In this document: one piece after another, positions 41,282-49,649 of the stretch
How positions within the stretch are numbered: position 1 is the stretch's first letter
Layout: every line of letters starts with the position of its first letter
Source: Rhizomicrobium sp.
GTDB taxonomy: Bacteria > Pseudomonadota > Alphaproteobacteria > Micropepsales > Micropepsaceae
Direction of reading: 5' to 3'
Assembly (NCBI GenBank): GCA_037200985.1
Contig: JBBCGJ010000001.1
Span: forward strand, 558,001 to 622,000
Length of the DNA: 64,000 nt
The notes under the pieces: model-generated
What the model was told of the DNA's origin: nothing
What the model saw: only the letters and a program-made list of their open reading frames with translations
The model's database searches: none
Program-made: the position numbers and the translations under genes

Positions 41282-42396
41282 GCAACCGCCGATCTATCGG
41301 TCGGCATCATTTCGGATCGGACGTCCGGATCGCTCTCGGCCCGCTGCGGCAGCGCGATGCCCAGCCGCCCAAGCGCCCACACTGCCATTGCCCGCACGAG
41401 CGGCGACCCGTCGTCCAGCAAACGCAGCGCTTCTTCGCCCAACGCCGCGTTGCCGCTGTTGCCGATGGCGATCAGCACATTGCGCACGAAGCGGTCGCGC
41501 CCGATGCGCTTGACCGGCGATTTGCGGAACAGGGCGCGAAACGCCGCGTCGTCGAGACGCGCCAGTTCCCGCAGGGACGGCGCCGTCAACTCTGTGCGTG
41601 CGGACAGCAGCTGCTCGCGACCCGCCTGCGCGAACTTGTTCCACGGGCACACCGCCAGGCAGTCGTCGCAGCCATAGATGCGGTTGCCGATCGCTGCGCG
41701 GAATTCGCGCGGGATATGTCCTTTGTGCTCGATGGTGAGATAGGAAATGCAGCGCCGCGCATCGAGCTGATATGGCGCCGGAAACGCGTCCGTCGGACAG
41801 GCATCGAGGCAGCGCCGGCACTGCCCGCAATGGTCGGCCTCGGCATCGTCCGGCGCGAGGTCCAGGCTGGTGAAGATCGAGGCCAGGAAAAGCCAGGAAC
41901 CGAACTCGCGACTGACCAGGTTGGTATGCTTGCCCTGCCAGCCCACGCCGGCGGCCTCTGCCAGCGATTTTTCCATCACCGGCGCGGTGTCGACGAACAC
42001 CTTCACCTCGCAAGCGAAATCCTTCGCGATGCCGCCCGCCAGCCGCTTAAGCTTGGCCTTGATCACGTCGTGATAGTCGTCGCCCTGCGCATAGACCGAG
42101 ATCGCGCCCAGGTCGGGCCGCGCCAGGACATCGAGCGGATCGCCGTGCGGCCCGTAGTTAAGTCCCAGCACCACGACGCTCTTCGCCGCCGGCCACAAAA
42201 CGTCGGGATAGGCCCGCCGTGCCGCGTCGCGCGCCAGCCAGTCCATCGTGCCGTGCCGCCCGTCGGCGAGGAAGGCGCCGAGCCTTTCGGGCGCGCGCAG
42301 CGGCGCCGCGGCCCGCGCGAAGCGCACCATGCCGAACCCTTCCGCGCCCGCGCGCGCGCGGATCGCGGATTTGGGATCAGAAATCGAGCTCGGCAT
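41278..42396 (-). CDS. queG: epoxyqueuosine reductase
   Basis: A 372-residue enzyme for the last step of queuosine tRNA modification: cobalamin-dependent reduction of epoxyqueuosine at tRNA position 34. The conserved Asp136 is in [14 protein letters not shown], followed by [11 protein letters not shown]. Two 4Fe-4S ferredoxin-type motifs follow ([12 protein letters not shown] at 190-201, then [14 protein letters not shown]). A C-terminal HEAT-like repeat ([16 protein letters not shown]) binds tRNA. The length is typical. The start overlaps the end of the GST gene by 20 bases, a common pairing in alphaproteobacteria. Confidence 0.95.
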   Translation of the reverse strand: MPSSISDPKSAIRARAGAEGFGMVRFARAAAPLRAPERLGAFLADGRHGTMDWLARDAARRAYPDVLWPAAKSVVVLGLNYGPHGDPLDVLARPDLGAISVYAQGDDYHDVIKAKLKRLAGGIAKDFACEVKVFVDTAPVMEKSLAEAAGVGWQGKHTNLVSREFGSWLFLASIFTSLDLAPDDAEADHCGQCRRCLDACPTDAFPAPYQLDARRCISYLTIEHKGHIPREFRAAIGNRIYGCDDCLAVCPWNKFAQAGREQLLSARTELTAPSLRELARLDDAAFRALFRKSPVKRIGRDRFVRNVLIAIGNSGNAALGEEALRLLDDGSPLVRAMAVWALGRLGIALPQRAESDPDVRSEMMPTDRSAVA

Positions 42397-43021
42397 AGCT
42401 CGCCGTCGGCGGCTGTCCCGGCACGCGGTCGGCGAGCAGGGTGCGGAACGAGGGCCGCGATTTTATCCGGACGTACCATTCCGCCGCCTGGGGATAATCC
42501 GTCCACGGAATTTCTCCGAAATAGTCCAGGCAGGAAAGCTGCGCCGCGACCGCGAAATCGGCGATGTTGCAGTCGCGGGCCGACAGGTTGCCGTTGGCGT
42601 CGGTCGCCTCGCCCAGCGTCTTCAGCACGGCCTTCAGGGCCTCGCGCCCGCCCCGGATCACGTTCATGTCGGGCGCCGAGCGCTGCGGCGCACCGGTGTA
42701 GCGCTGCGCCCCCTTTTCGAAGAGGATGCGCCGCGTGACCTGCTCGTGCAGCGGCCCGCATGCCCAGTCGAGCCAGCGCAGGGCCTCGCCCCGCGCCGCC
42801 GGGTCCTCCGGCATGAGGGGATTATCGGGATAGGCGCCTTCGAGATGGTCGACGATGGCCCACAGGCCCGTCGCCCGCGTCCCGTCGAGGTCGACGAAGA
42901 CCGGAAGATGCGCCAGCGCGTCGTCGGACAGCACCGGATCGCAGGCGAGCCGTTTCTCGCCCACCAGCAGCCGCGCCAGCCGCGAAGCGGGCGAAAGCGT
43001 CAGATGAATCAGTTTGCGCAT
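42377..43021 (-). CDS. glutathione S-transferase family protein
   Basis: A 214-residue GST. The thioredoxin-like half is short at the N-terminus ([23 protein letters not shown]) and keeps the cis-Pro strand LPVFVDLDG. The helical half contains the N-capping box [17 protein letters not shown]. No obvious catalytic Cys or Ser is at the usual position after the first strand; the motif is LSPASR, where a Ser could act. It overlaps queG by 20 bases and is probably co-transcribed with it. Its function is unknown. Confidence 0.87.
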   Translation of the reverse strand: MRKLIHLTLSPASRLARLLVGEKRLACDPVLSDDALAHLPVFVDLDGTRATGLWAIVDHLEGAYPDNPLMPEDPAARGEALRWLDWACGPLHEQVTRRILFEKGAQRYTGAPQRSAPDMNVIRGGREALKAVLKTLGEATDANGNLSARDCNIADFAVAAQLSCLDYFGEIPWTDYPQAAEWYVRIKSRPSFRTLLADRVPGQPPTASYAELDF

Positions 43022-43058
43022 GGCGCGGCAATGTAGAGCATATTTGCCGCGGCTAAAA

Positions 43059-43820
43059 TTACTTCACGCACCAGTCCAGCGCGTCGCGCACCACCTGGCG
43101 CTGGCGCTCGACCAGCGTCCCGGTGCGGTGGCGCACATAGCGGCCCGGATGCACCGCCTGCCACCGCTGCGGGTTGGGCAGGATGGCGGCGAGCCGGGCC
43201 GCCTGGGCCTGGCTCAATTGCGCGGCCGGTATGCCGAAATAGCTCTGCGACGCGGCCTCCGCCCCGAAATTGCCGTGCCCCCAGTCCACCACGTTGAGAT
43301 AGACGGTCAGGATACGCTTCTTCGGCCACAAGGCTTCCATCAGGACGGTGAGATAGGCTTCGGTGCCCTTGCGGATGAAACTGCGCCAGGAGGTCAGGAA
43401 AACCTCGCGTGCCGTCTGCTGGCTGAGGGTGCTGGCGCCGCGCAGCGCCTTGTGCCGGACGCGATAGTCGTGCCAGGCATCCTGCATTTCCTTCCAGTCG
43501 AAGCCGTCATGATTGCAGAAATTCTGGTCCTCGGCGCCGATCACCGCCCGGCCCAGATAGGGCGAGATCGCGTCCGCGCCGCGCCAGGCGTAATGGACCT
43601 CGTCGAAGGTCGCGAGCCGCAGGAGGATCTGCGGCGTGACCGGAACGGGCACGAAGCGGAAGATCAGCAGAAGCAGGACCGGAGCGGGCAGGGCGAAGAA
43701 GAACAGCAACGCGAGCACGCGCCGCACCCAGGGCGTCCTTGCGCCCTCTCGGCCGTACCAAAGCCAGCGGAAGAACCCTCCCGCCTGGCCGGTCGCGCCC
43801 GGCTCGTCGTCCCCAACCAT
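43059..43820 (-). CDS. mtgA: monofunctional biosynthetic peptidoglycan transglycosylase
   Basis: A 253-residue GT51 glycosyltransferase without a transpeptidase domain. It polymerises lipid II into glycan strands in the periplasm. One membrane helix lies near 33-55 (VLALLFFFALPAPVLLLLIF). The GT51 motifs are VIGAEDQNFCNHDGFD (catalytic Glu), GASTLSQQTAREVFL, and KKRILTVYLNVVDWG. The ATG at 43820 gives the usual length; a TTG at 43856 would add 12 residues. An AGGAG lies rather far upstream of 43820, so the exact start is not certain. Confidence 0.93.
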   Translation of the reverse strand: MVGDDEPGATGQAGGFFRWLWYGREGARTPWVRRVLALLFFFALPAPVLLLLIFRFVPVPVTPQILLRLATFDEVHYAWRGADAISPYLGRAVIGAEDQNFCNHDGFDWKEMQDAWHDYRVRHKALRGASTLSQQTAREVFLTSWRSFIRKGTEAYLTVLMEALWPKKRILTVYLNVVDWGHGNFGAEAASQSYFGIPAAQLSQAQAARLAAILPNPQRWQAVHPGRYVRHRTGTLVERQRQVVRDALDWCVK

Positions 43821-43869
43821 GCGCCAGCATAGCAAACTCCTGCCATGCCGGCGCAAGGCTGGCAGGCAG

Positions 43870-44034
43870 TTACTTGATCTTGCCGGACACCGTATCGAAC
43901 GTCGTCGACAGGTTGGTACCGACGACCTGCACCGCGCCGATGATGACGACGGCGATGAGGGCGGCGATCAGCCCGTATTCGATGGCGGTGGCACCGGATT
44001 CGTCGCGAAGGAAAGTCTGGATCAGCTTGGACAT
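43870..44034 (-). CDS. Flp-family type IVb pilin
   Basis: A 54-residue prepilin. A short basic leader is followed by the processing and polymerisation motif ESGATAIEYGLIAALIAVVIIGAV. Prepilin peptidase cuts after the Gly, and the Glu five residues on is the conserved E5. The start at 44034 has GGGG upstream. The Flp/Tad pilus mediates surface attachment. No tad/cpa assembly genes are adjacent, so this is an isolated pilin copy that depends on a locus elsewhere. Confidence 0.92.
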   Translation of the reverse strand: MSKLIQTFLRDESGATAIEYGLIAALIAVVIIGAVQVVGTNLSTTFDTVSGKIK

Positions 44035-44220
44035 GGAAAACCCCGTTGCAGAATTCGAATGGCTGCGCCCATTGCGGCGCGGTTGGATGCTGCCATCTAT
44101 GTCTTTCGACAAATTTACATTCAGTCGTTAAAATCGAATTGAATTTGCCGACAATGGAGTGCGAATGTCCCGCCCGGCCGCCTCTTCCGCGGCTTCGTGG
44201 CCGGGTGCGGGAAAATACTT

Positions 44221-45030
44221 ATGGGCGATATTGTTAATTCGGTGCTCCTCGGCATCGTCGAGGGGCTGACCGAGTTCCTTCCGGTTTCCTCGACCGCGCA
44301 CCTTCTGGTCAGCGAGAATTTCCTCGGCCTGAGCAAGGACCAGTGGGAAGTCTTCACCGTCGTCATCCAGTTCGGCGCCGTCCTCTCCGTGGTCGCGGTC
44401 TATTGGCGCAAATTCTGGGACGTCCTGGTCGGCCTGCCGAGCCGGCCGCAGGCGCGGCAATTCACGCTCAACGTGCTCGTGGCCTTTCTGCCGGCGGCCG
44501 TGCTCGGCGTGGCCTTGATCAAGGTGATCAACGGCTTTCTTCTCGACCCGCAGCGCGCCCTGCCGGTCATCGCCGCCTCCTGGATCGTCGGCGGCATCGT
44601 CATCCTCCTGTTCGAGCGCATCGCACCGGTGCCGCGCTACATGGACGGCGACAACCTGCCGCTGGGCAAGGCGTTCCAGATCGGTCTGTGCCAGTGCCTG
44701 GCGCTGCTGCCCGGCGTCTCGCGCTCCGGTGCCACGATCCTCGGCGGCGAGCTGCTCGGCGTGGACCGCAAGGCCGCGGCCGCCTTCACCTTCTACCTCG
44801 CCGTCCCGACCATGCTCGGCGCGAGCGTGTTCGAGCTCTACAAGCACCGCGCGGCGCTGACCGGCGCGAACCTTCAGATCATCGCGATCGGCTTCGTGGT
44901 GTCGTTCATCGTCGCCTGGATCGTCGTGAAGACGTTCATCGGCTTCGTCGGCCGTTTCGGCCTCAAGCCCTTCGGCTGGTACCGCATCCTGGCCGGCCTG
45001 GGGATTATCGCGGTGCTGGCGTTGCGCTGA
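44221..45030 (+). CDS. uppP: undecaprenyl-diphosphatase
   Basis: A 269-residue multi-helix membrane phosphatase that recycles the undecaprenyl carrier and gives bacitracin tolerance. The two family motifs are present: EGLTEFLPVSSTAHLL near 15-30 and PGVSRSGATI near 165-174. The length is typical of BacA/UppP. I chose the ATG at 44221 rather than a GTG at 44197, because the family begins with this hydrophobic helix. Its 3' end overlaps the convergent NDUFA9-like gene by 26 bases. Confidence 0.95.
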   Translation: MGDIVNSVLLGIVEGLTEFLPVSSTAHLLVSENFLGLSKDQWEVFTVVIQFGAVLSVVAVYWRKFWDVLVGLPSRPQARQFTLNVLVAFLPAAVLGVALIKVINGFLLDPQRALPVIAASWIVGGIVILLFERIAPVPRYMDGDNLPLGKAFQIGLCQCLALLPGVSRSGATILGGELLGVDRKAAAAFTFYLAVPTMLGASVFELYKHRAALTGANLQIIAIGFVVSFIVAWIVVKTFIGFVGRFGLKPFGWYRILAGLGIIAVLALR

Positions 45031-45979
45031 CGCGGTCGCGGACCAGTTCCTCGTACTGGCCCTTGGACCGGAAGCGCCACAGATAGGCCGGCACCTCCGC
45101 CTCGACCGACGCCGGCGCGATGCCGAGCGCGGCCAGGCCGTTCTCGCCGGTCACCACATTGTCGGATTTGAGCAGCGTCACCTGATCGGGCGTCAGGAGC
45201 GGCTTTGGCAGGAATTGCAGGAACAGCGCCTTGAGCGTCGCGAGCGCGAAGGGCACCGGCACGAGCAGCCGCTGGCGGCCGGTCTCCCGCAGCACGATCT
45301 GCATCAATTCCTTGAACGTATAGACCGCCGGCCCACCGAGTTCGTAGATCCTGCCGCCCAGCGCCGGATCCTGCGCCAGCCGGGCGATCGCGGCGGCGAC
45401 GTCGCCGACGAACACCGGCTGGAACCGCGTATGCCCGCCGCCGATCAGCGGCAGCGCCGGAAGAATGCGGGCAAGCGCCGCGAAGCGGTTGAAGAAATCG
45501 TCCTCCGGCCCGAACACCAGCGACGGCCGCACGATGGCGGCTTCCGGGAAGGCGGCGCGCACGCGCTCCTCGCCTTCGCCCTTGCTGCTGGCATAGGCGC
45601 TGGCGGCGTCCTTGTCGGCGCCGATCGCCGAGACCTGCACCAGGATCCTGGCGCCGGCCGCCTTCGCGGCCTTGGCGATCGTCTCAGCACCCTCGACATG
45701 CACCGCCTCGAAGCTCTGCCCGCCGCTGGGGGCAAGGATGCCGGTCAGGTTGACGACCGCGTCCGCCCCGGCCACCGCCGCCGCGACCTCGTCCGCCTCG
45801 CGGACGTCGCAGCGCAGCAGCACGATCTGGCCGACCGCGCCCATCGGGCGGAGGAAGAATCCCGCATTGGGATAGCGGACCGCGACGCGGATGCGGTGGC
45901 CGGCCTTGGCGAGCGCGCGAATCGTATGGCGGCCGAGGAAGCCCGTTCCGCCGAACACCGTGATCTGGGACTTGGTCAT
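45005..45979 (-). CDS. complex I NDUFA9-subunit-like NAD(P)-binding protein
   Basis: A 324-residue atypical SDR. The nucleotide motif is VFGGTGFLGRH near 8-18. The region RCDVREADEVAAAVAGADAVVNLTGIL follows, and the catalytic YxxxK is represented by AYASSKGEGE. The C-terminal part (GGPAVYTFKELMQIVL, LTPDQVTLLKSDNVV) is characteristic of the alphaproteobacterial relatives of mitochondrial NDUFA9. These are thought to help assemble or stabilise respiratory complex I. No nuo genes are nearby. Confidence 0.9.
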   Translation of the reverse strand: MTKSQITVFGGTGFLGRHTIRALAKAGHRIRVAVRYPNAGFFLRPMGAVGQIVLLRCDVREADEVAAAVAGADAVVNLTGILAPSGGQSFEAVHVEGAETIAKAAKAAGARILVQVSAIGADKDAASAYASSKGEGEERVRAAFPEAAIVRPSLVFGPEDDFFNRFAALARILPALPLIGGGHTRFQPVFVGDVAAAIARLAQDPALGGRIYELGGPAVYTFKELMQIVLRETGRQRLLVPVPFALATLKALFLQFLPKPLLTPDQVTLLKSDNVVTGENGLAALGIAPASVEAEVPAYLWRFRSKGQYEELVRDRVSATPAPR

Positions 45980-46036
45980 GGGACGCTTCTTAGCGGGCCG
46001 GCGCGCTTCAGAAAAGGCCGCGCCTTGCCGCGCCGC

Positions 46037-46321
46037 TCACTCGCGGACATAGGCCCGCTCGCCCGTCCCGGGCTCGATATAGACGGTCACGTTCTGGCCG
46101 GTCTCATCGTCGACGAAGCGCTCCGCCGTGCGCTGCCAGCCCGGACCCGGCCGCGCCGGCGCGAGGGCCTTGTAGCGGAAGCGCTCGAACAGGACGGCCA
46201 GCACGAGGACCGCGCCCCAGGCGCCGAAGACCGCCGCCAGCGGGAACGCGCCGGTGGCGAGCGCGATCAGGCCGCAGAAGAGCGCCGCGGCGCCGATCGC
46301 GATCAGGGCGGTGCGCAGCAT
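46037..46321 (-). CDS. small membrane protein of unknown function
   Basis: A 94-residue protein with two predicted membrane helices (LIAIGAAALFCGLIALATG and AAVFGAWGAVLVLAVLF, about 6-45). A basic cytoplasmic stretch and a short C-terminal domain (DDETGQNVTVYIEPGTGERAY) follow. I do not recognise the family. It follows the YbjQ-like gene by 2 bases, so the two are likely co-transcribed. Confidence 0.75.
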   Translation of the reverse strand: MLRTALIAIGAAALFCGLIALATGAFPLAAVFGAWGAVLVLAVLFERFRYKALAPARPGPGWQRTAERFVDDETGQNVTVYIEPGTGERAYVRE

Positions 46322-46323
46322 CT

Positions 46324-46647
46324 TCAGCCCTCCGGCTCGAGCACCACGGCGGTGCCATAGGCCACGATCTCGCTCATGGTCTGGCCGATCTCCGAGGAAT
46401 CGAAGCGCATCATCACCACCGCGTTGGCGCCCATCGCGGTCGCGTTGCGCACCATGCGGTCGATGGCCTGGCGTCGGGTCTCTTCCAGGAGCTGCGTATA
46501 TTCATGAATCTCGCCGCCGACGATCGAGCGCAGCCCGGCCATGATGTTTCCGCCGAGTCCTCGGGAACGGACCACCACGCCGAACACCTGGCCCAACACG
46601 GCCTTGGCACGCTGCCCGCGGACGTTTTCTGTCGTGGTCACCAGCAT
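46324..46647 (-). CDS. YbjQ/UPF0145 family protein (putative heavy-metal-binding)
   Basis: A 107-residue protein with the family hallmarks LVTTTENVRG, VRSRGLGGNIMAGLRSIVGGEI and ANAVVMMRFDSSEI. Members form homo-oligomeric rings and were annotated as heavy-metal-binding by structure; the physiological role is unknown. Length is standard. It is the first gene of a two-gene unit with the small membrane protein. Confidence 0.9.
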   Translation of the reverse strand: MLVTTTENVRGQRAKAVLGQVFGVVVRSRGLGGNIMAGLRSIVGGEIHEYTQLLEETRRQAIDRMVRNATAMGANAVVMMRFDSSEIGQTMSEIVAYGTAVVLEPEG

Positions 46648-46820
46648 CGCATCCTCACTGACCGCTGCGCCGCCGAACGCGGTGCATTCATAAGATAAGG
46701 CGTGCGGACGCCGGGCAGTAGGCGCGGCGAGGGAATTATGTGTGGGCTGTCGTAAGGTCTTGGCGGGGTTGCTTCATTGACAGCGCGGGGCGAGGTCCCT
46801 AAACATCGCGCCCTTCCATC

Positions 46821-46905
<85 letters not shown>

Positions 46906-46910
46906 TTTGT

Positions 46911-46934
46911 TCTTTCGCCAACGTTCGCGAAAGA
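46911..46934. repeat. inverted repeat between tRNA and integrase
   Basis: TCTTTCGC and GCGAAAGA arms (perfect, 8 bases) around CAACGTTC, starting 5 bases after the tRNA CCA. It may be a transcript-end hairpin or an integrase/excisionase arm site. Further GTTCGC copies follow near 46974-46990. Confidence 0.5.
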
Positions 46935-47097
46935 CCGCAAATCCCGCAAAACCCAATGAAATAGCGACTTTAGCGTTCGCCATCGTTCGCTGTCGCTCTG
47001 GGCTACCCGAGAAATTCGTGGGTATTTTATGGGTACAGGGCGGTCACAAAAGACCCCTGTGGGTACGGAAACTCGTCGTCACGAGAGGGACACAATC

Positions 47098-48312
47098 ATG
47101 GCTCTGACGGATGTCAAATGCAGGGGCACCAGACCCGAGAAAACTCGTCAGAAACTCTCGGACGGGGGCGGTCTGCAGCTTTGGATTCAACCGAATGGGG
47201 CCCGGCTCTGGCAGCTCATCTATCGCTATCAGGGGAAACAGGCACAGATGGCGCTCGGTCCATATCCTCAGGTTTCGCTTCTCGACGCTCGAACCAAGCG
47301 GGATGAAGTGAAAGCGAAAATCCGTTCGGGTATCGATCCTGCTGCCGAGAAGCGCCTCGTGGCGACGGCCGAGCCGGGACCGGGCGACACCTTCAAGGCG
47401 ATAGCGCTGGAGTTTATTGCCAAGTGCCGGCGAGACAATTTGGCGGCACCGACGATGGTGAAAAAGGAATGGCTGTTGGATTTCGCATATCCGATGCTCG
47501 GTTCGAAACGAGTTTCCGAGATTCGACCAGTCGATGTTCTCAAGGTTGTCCAGGAAATCGAATTCAAAGGGAACTACGAGACCGCGCGCCGCTTGAAATC
47601 GACGATCGGACAAGTCTGTCGCTATGCAGTGGCCACCTCGCGAGCCGAGTTTGATCCCACCCCCGTGTTGCGGGGAGCCATCACTCCCCCAAAGGTAACC
47701 CCGCGGGCGGCGATAACCGACCCGGAGAAATTTGGCGGCTTGCTCCGCGCCATAGATGGATTCGACGGACAGCCAGCGACCATCGCTGCGCTCAAGCTTA
47801 TGGCCCTTCTATTTCCTAGACCTGGCGAACTGCGCTTTGCGGAATGGACTGAGTTCGATTTCGACAAGTCGATTTGGACCGTCCCTGCCGAAAAGACAAA
47901 GATGCGGCGCGAACATCGCATTTTTCTTGCGCGCCAGGCAGTCGAGACATTGGAGGATCTGCGCAAGATCACCGGCCATCGCAAATTGCTGTTCCCAAGC
48001 TTTCATGGTGCCGCAAAGCCAATTTCGGAGAACACCTTGAACACTGCGCTACGCAGAATGGGGTATGGGCAGGAAGAAATGACATCGCATGGCTTTCGGG
48101 CCAGCGCTTCGACCTTGCTCAACGAGTCCGGCAAGTGGCATCCCGACGCTATTGAACGGCAGCTGGCGCATGTCGAATCCAACGATGTCCGGAGGGCCTA
48201 CTCCCGCGGCTCATTTTGGGATGAACGCGTCCGAATGATGTCCTGGTGGGCCGACTACCTTGACCAACTTCGGAATGGCGCAAATGTCAGGCAATTCCGC
48301 AAAGCTTCCTGA
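47098..48312 (+). CDS. P4-type tyrosine recombinase (island integrase)
   Basis: A 404-residue integrase. The N-terminal arm-binding domain (about 3-85; LSDGGGLQLWIQPNGARLWQ and LGPYPQVSLLDAR) is the DUF4102 type of CP4-57/P4 integrases. A SAM-like core-binding domain (95-190) and the catalytic domain follow, with Arg241 (FPRPGELRF), His331 and Arg334 (HGFRASAS), His358 (LAHVES) and Tyr368 (RAYSRG). All key residues are present, so it is probably active. I chose the ATG at 47098 with GAGAGGGA upstream. It inserts the island into the adjacent tRNA-Leu. Confidence 0.93.
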   Translation: MALTDVKCRGTRPEKTRQKLSDGGGLQLWIQPNGARLWQLIYRYQGKQAQMALGPYPQVSLLDARTKRDEVKAKIRSGIDPAAEKRLVATAEPGPGDTFKAIALEFIAKCRRDNLAAPTMVKKEWLLDFAYPMLGSKRVSEIRPVDVLKVVQEIEFKGNYETARRLKSTIGQVCRYAVATSRAEFDPTPVLRGAITPPKVTPRAAITDPEKFGGLLRAIDGFDGQPATIAALKLMALLFPRPGELRFAEWTEFDFDKSIWTVPAEKTKMRREHRIFLARQAVETLEDLRKITGHRKLLFPSFHGAAKPISENTLNTALRRMGYGQEEMTSHGFRASASTLLNESGKWHPDAIERQLAHVESNDVRRAYSRGSFWDERVRMMSWWADYLDQLRNGANVRQFRKAS

Positions 48313-49199
48313 ATTCGCCCATTCACGCACGGACCGACGCCTTCACCTGCGAAAGAATGCTGCATGAACCAAGCCAGCGAGTACAAATGGTACGTCTTCA
48401 GCGTGAAGCGCGACGAACGGAGAACCCCAAAACGGTGGGATCAGACTCGACCTAATTTTAGCGATAGATAGCGCTTTCGCTGGGTGGGCTATCTTGGTGA
48501 CGGCAAGGCACGCCGTGGCGGATGATATTGAGTCATGGCCGGTATTTGATGTCTCAGTTCCTGAGCGCACGGTCGAACACTCGGACGGGCGACGGGCCCC
48601 GAGGACAGATTGCCTCCCTTCCAAGTTCAGGCTTGGTGCAACATGCAGATCAAGCGGATGGCCAACGGTGACGAGCCGGACCTCGCTTTGGCCGGCGAGG
48701 CAGCGGTAGAGCAGTTCAAGGCTTTGGAGGGGTGCTATCTCCGGGCCTGGTTGAAGCGAGACGCTGTCAAGGCATCTAGCGCGAGCGCTGTCACCTGACT
48801 TCGCCACCTTCTCAGGCATTGAGTCCGACTTGTGTCTCGCTGGACCCTGGGGCGGCTCGCAAGCTTCTGATCGCCGCTGCTCCGATTTCACAATCGCCGC
48901 CGACCGTACACGGTGCGCCCGCCGCAGGCGTGGAAGGAAATCCACCGAGGCGGAAGGAATGTCGGTGCAGACGCGGAGTTCAATAGAGGAGTTTTCCACA
49001 TCGCGTTCAACCGCTTGGCTGCATTCGTGTAAATCGGAGTACGTCCACTAGGTTCCCGCCCAGTTGAAGCGTATAGTTGTCCCGGGAGTGGCCGTGCGTG
49101 CCGCGCCATGCCTAATTGACATAGCCGCGCTTACGCAAGACTCGCCATCGGCGGTCAACCTCCGTGCACTATCCGACCGGCAACGCCGGGGAGGGCATT
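48313..49199. other. region without a convincing gene; degenerate coding remnants
   Basis: About 890 bases hold only short broken frames. On the plus strand one fragment starts at 48364 (35 codons). A stretch near 48494-48600 (ARHAVADDIESWPVFDVSVP) and another near 48610-48795 in a different frame (MQIKRMANGDEPDLALAGEA) look like pieces of decayed genes separated by frameshifts. A 218-codon minus-strand frame (48343-48999) has no recognisable domain and a low-complexity look. I call none of them a gene. This is typical debris behind an island integrase. Confidence 0.5.
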
Positions 49200-49649
49200 A
49201 TGATGCTCAAGGTTCTCATCGCAGAAGACGAGTTACTCATCGCCGATGCACTCGAAGAAGCGCTTATCGAAAATGGCTACGAGGTCTGTGGCATAGCCCG
49301 GAATGTGGAGCAGGCCGTAGTGCTCTGCGAACTGCATCTTCCCGACCTTGCCGTTCTCGACGTTCGGCTTGCCAAGGGCGACCGAGGCCCGGAGATTGCC
49401 CGGCGGTTGAGCAGCAAAGGAAAGATCGGCGTACTGTATGCAACTGGCGACGATGCCCGCATAAGCACGCTAACGTTCGCCGATGGTGAGGCTTCAATCA
49501 CAAAGCCGTATCGCACGGTTGATGTAGTTCGCGCCTTGGCAATCGTCCGCGAGATCGCGACAGGCGGAACGGCCGTACCGCCGTTCCCCACGGGCTTTCG
49601 TTTGTTGCCCGAATTCGGCGCGCGGCCCGCCCCAGTGTCGGCGGCGTGA
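49200..49649 (+). CDS. stand-alone response-regulator receiver protein
   Basis: A 149-residue single receiver domain. The acidic pair is in LIAEDELLIADAL, the phosphoacceptor Asp in LAVLDVRLAKGD, the Thr in LYATGDD and the Lys in ITKPYRTVDVV. No DNA-binding output domain is present. A double ATG start follows GGGGAGGG. The stop overlaps the GTG start of the kinase gene. Single-domain receivers paired with HWE/HisKA_2 kinases act as phosphate relays in alphaproteobacteria; here it is the likely partner of the kinase. Confidence 0.88.
   Translation: MMLKVLIAEDELLIADALEEALIENGYEVCGIARNVEQAVVLCELHLPDLAVLDVRLAKGDRGPEIARRLSSKGKIGVLYATGDDARISTLTFADGEASITKPYRTVDVVRALAIVREIATGGTAVPPFPTGFRLLPEFGARPAPVSAA

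Noticed and set aside
48343-48999. A 218-codon minus-strand open frame behind the integrase.
   Set aside because: No domain, odd composition, no convincing ribosome-binding site, and coding-like pieces occur on the opposite strand.
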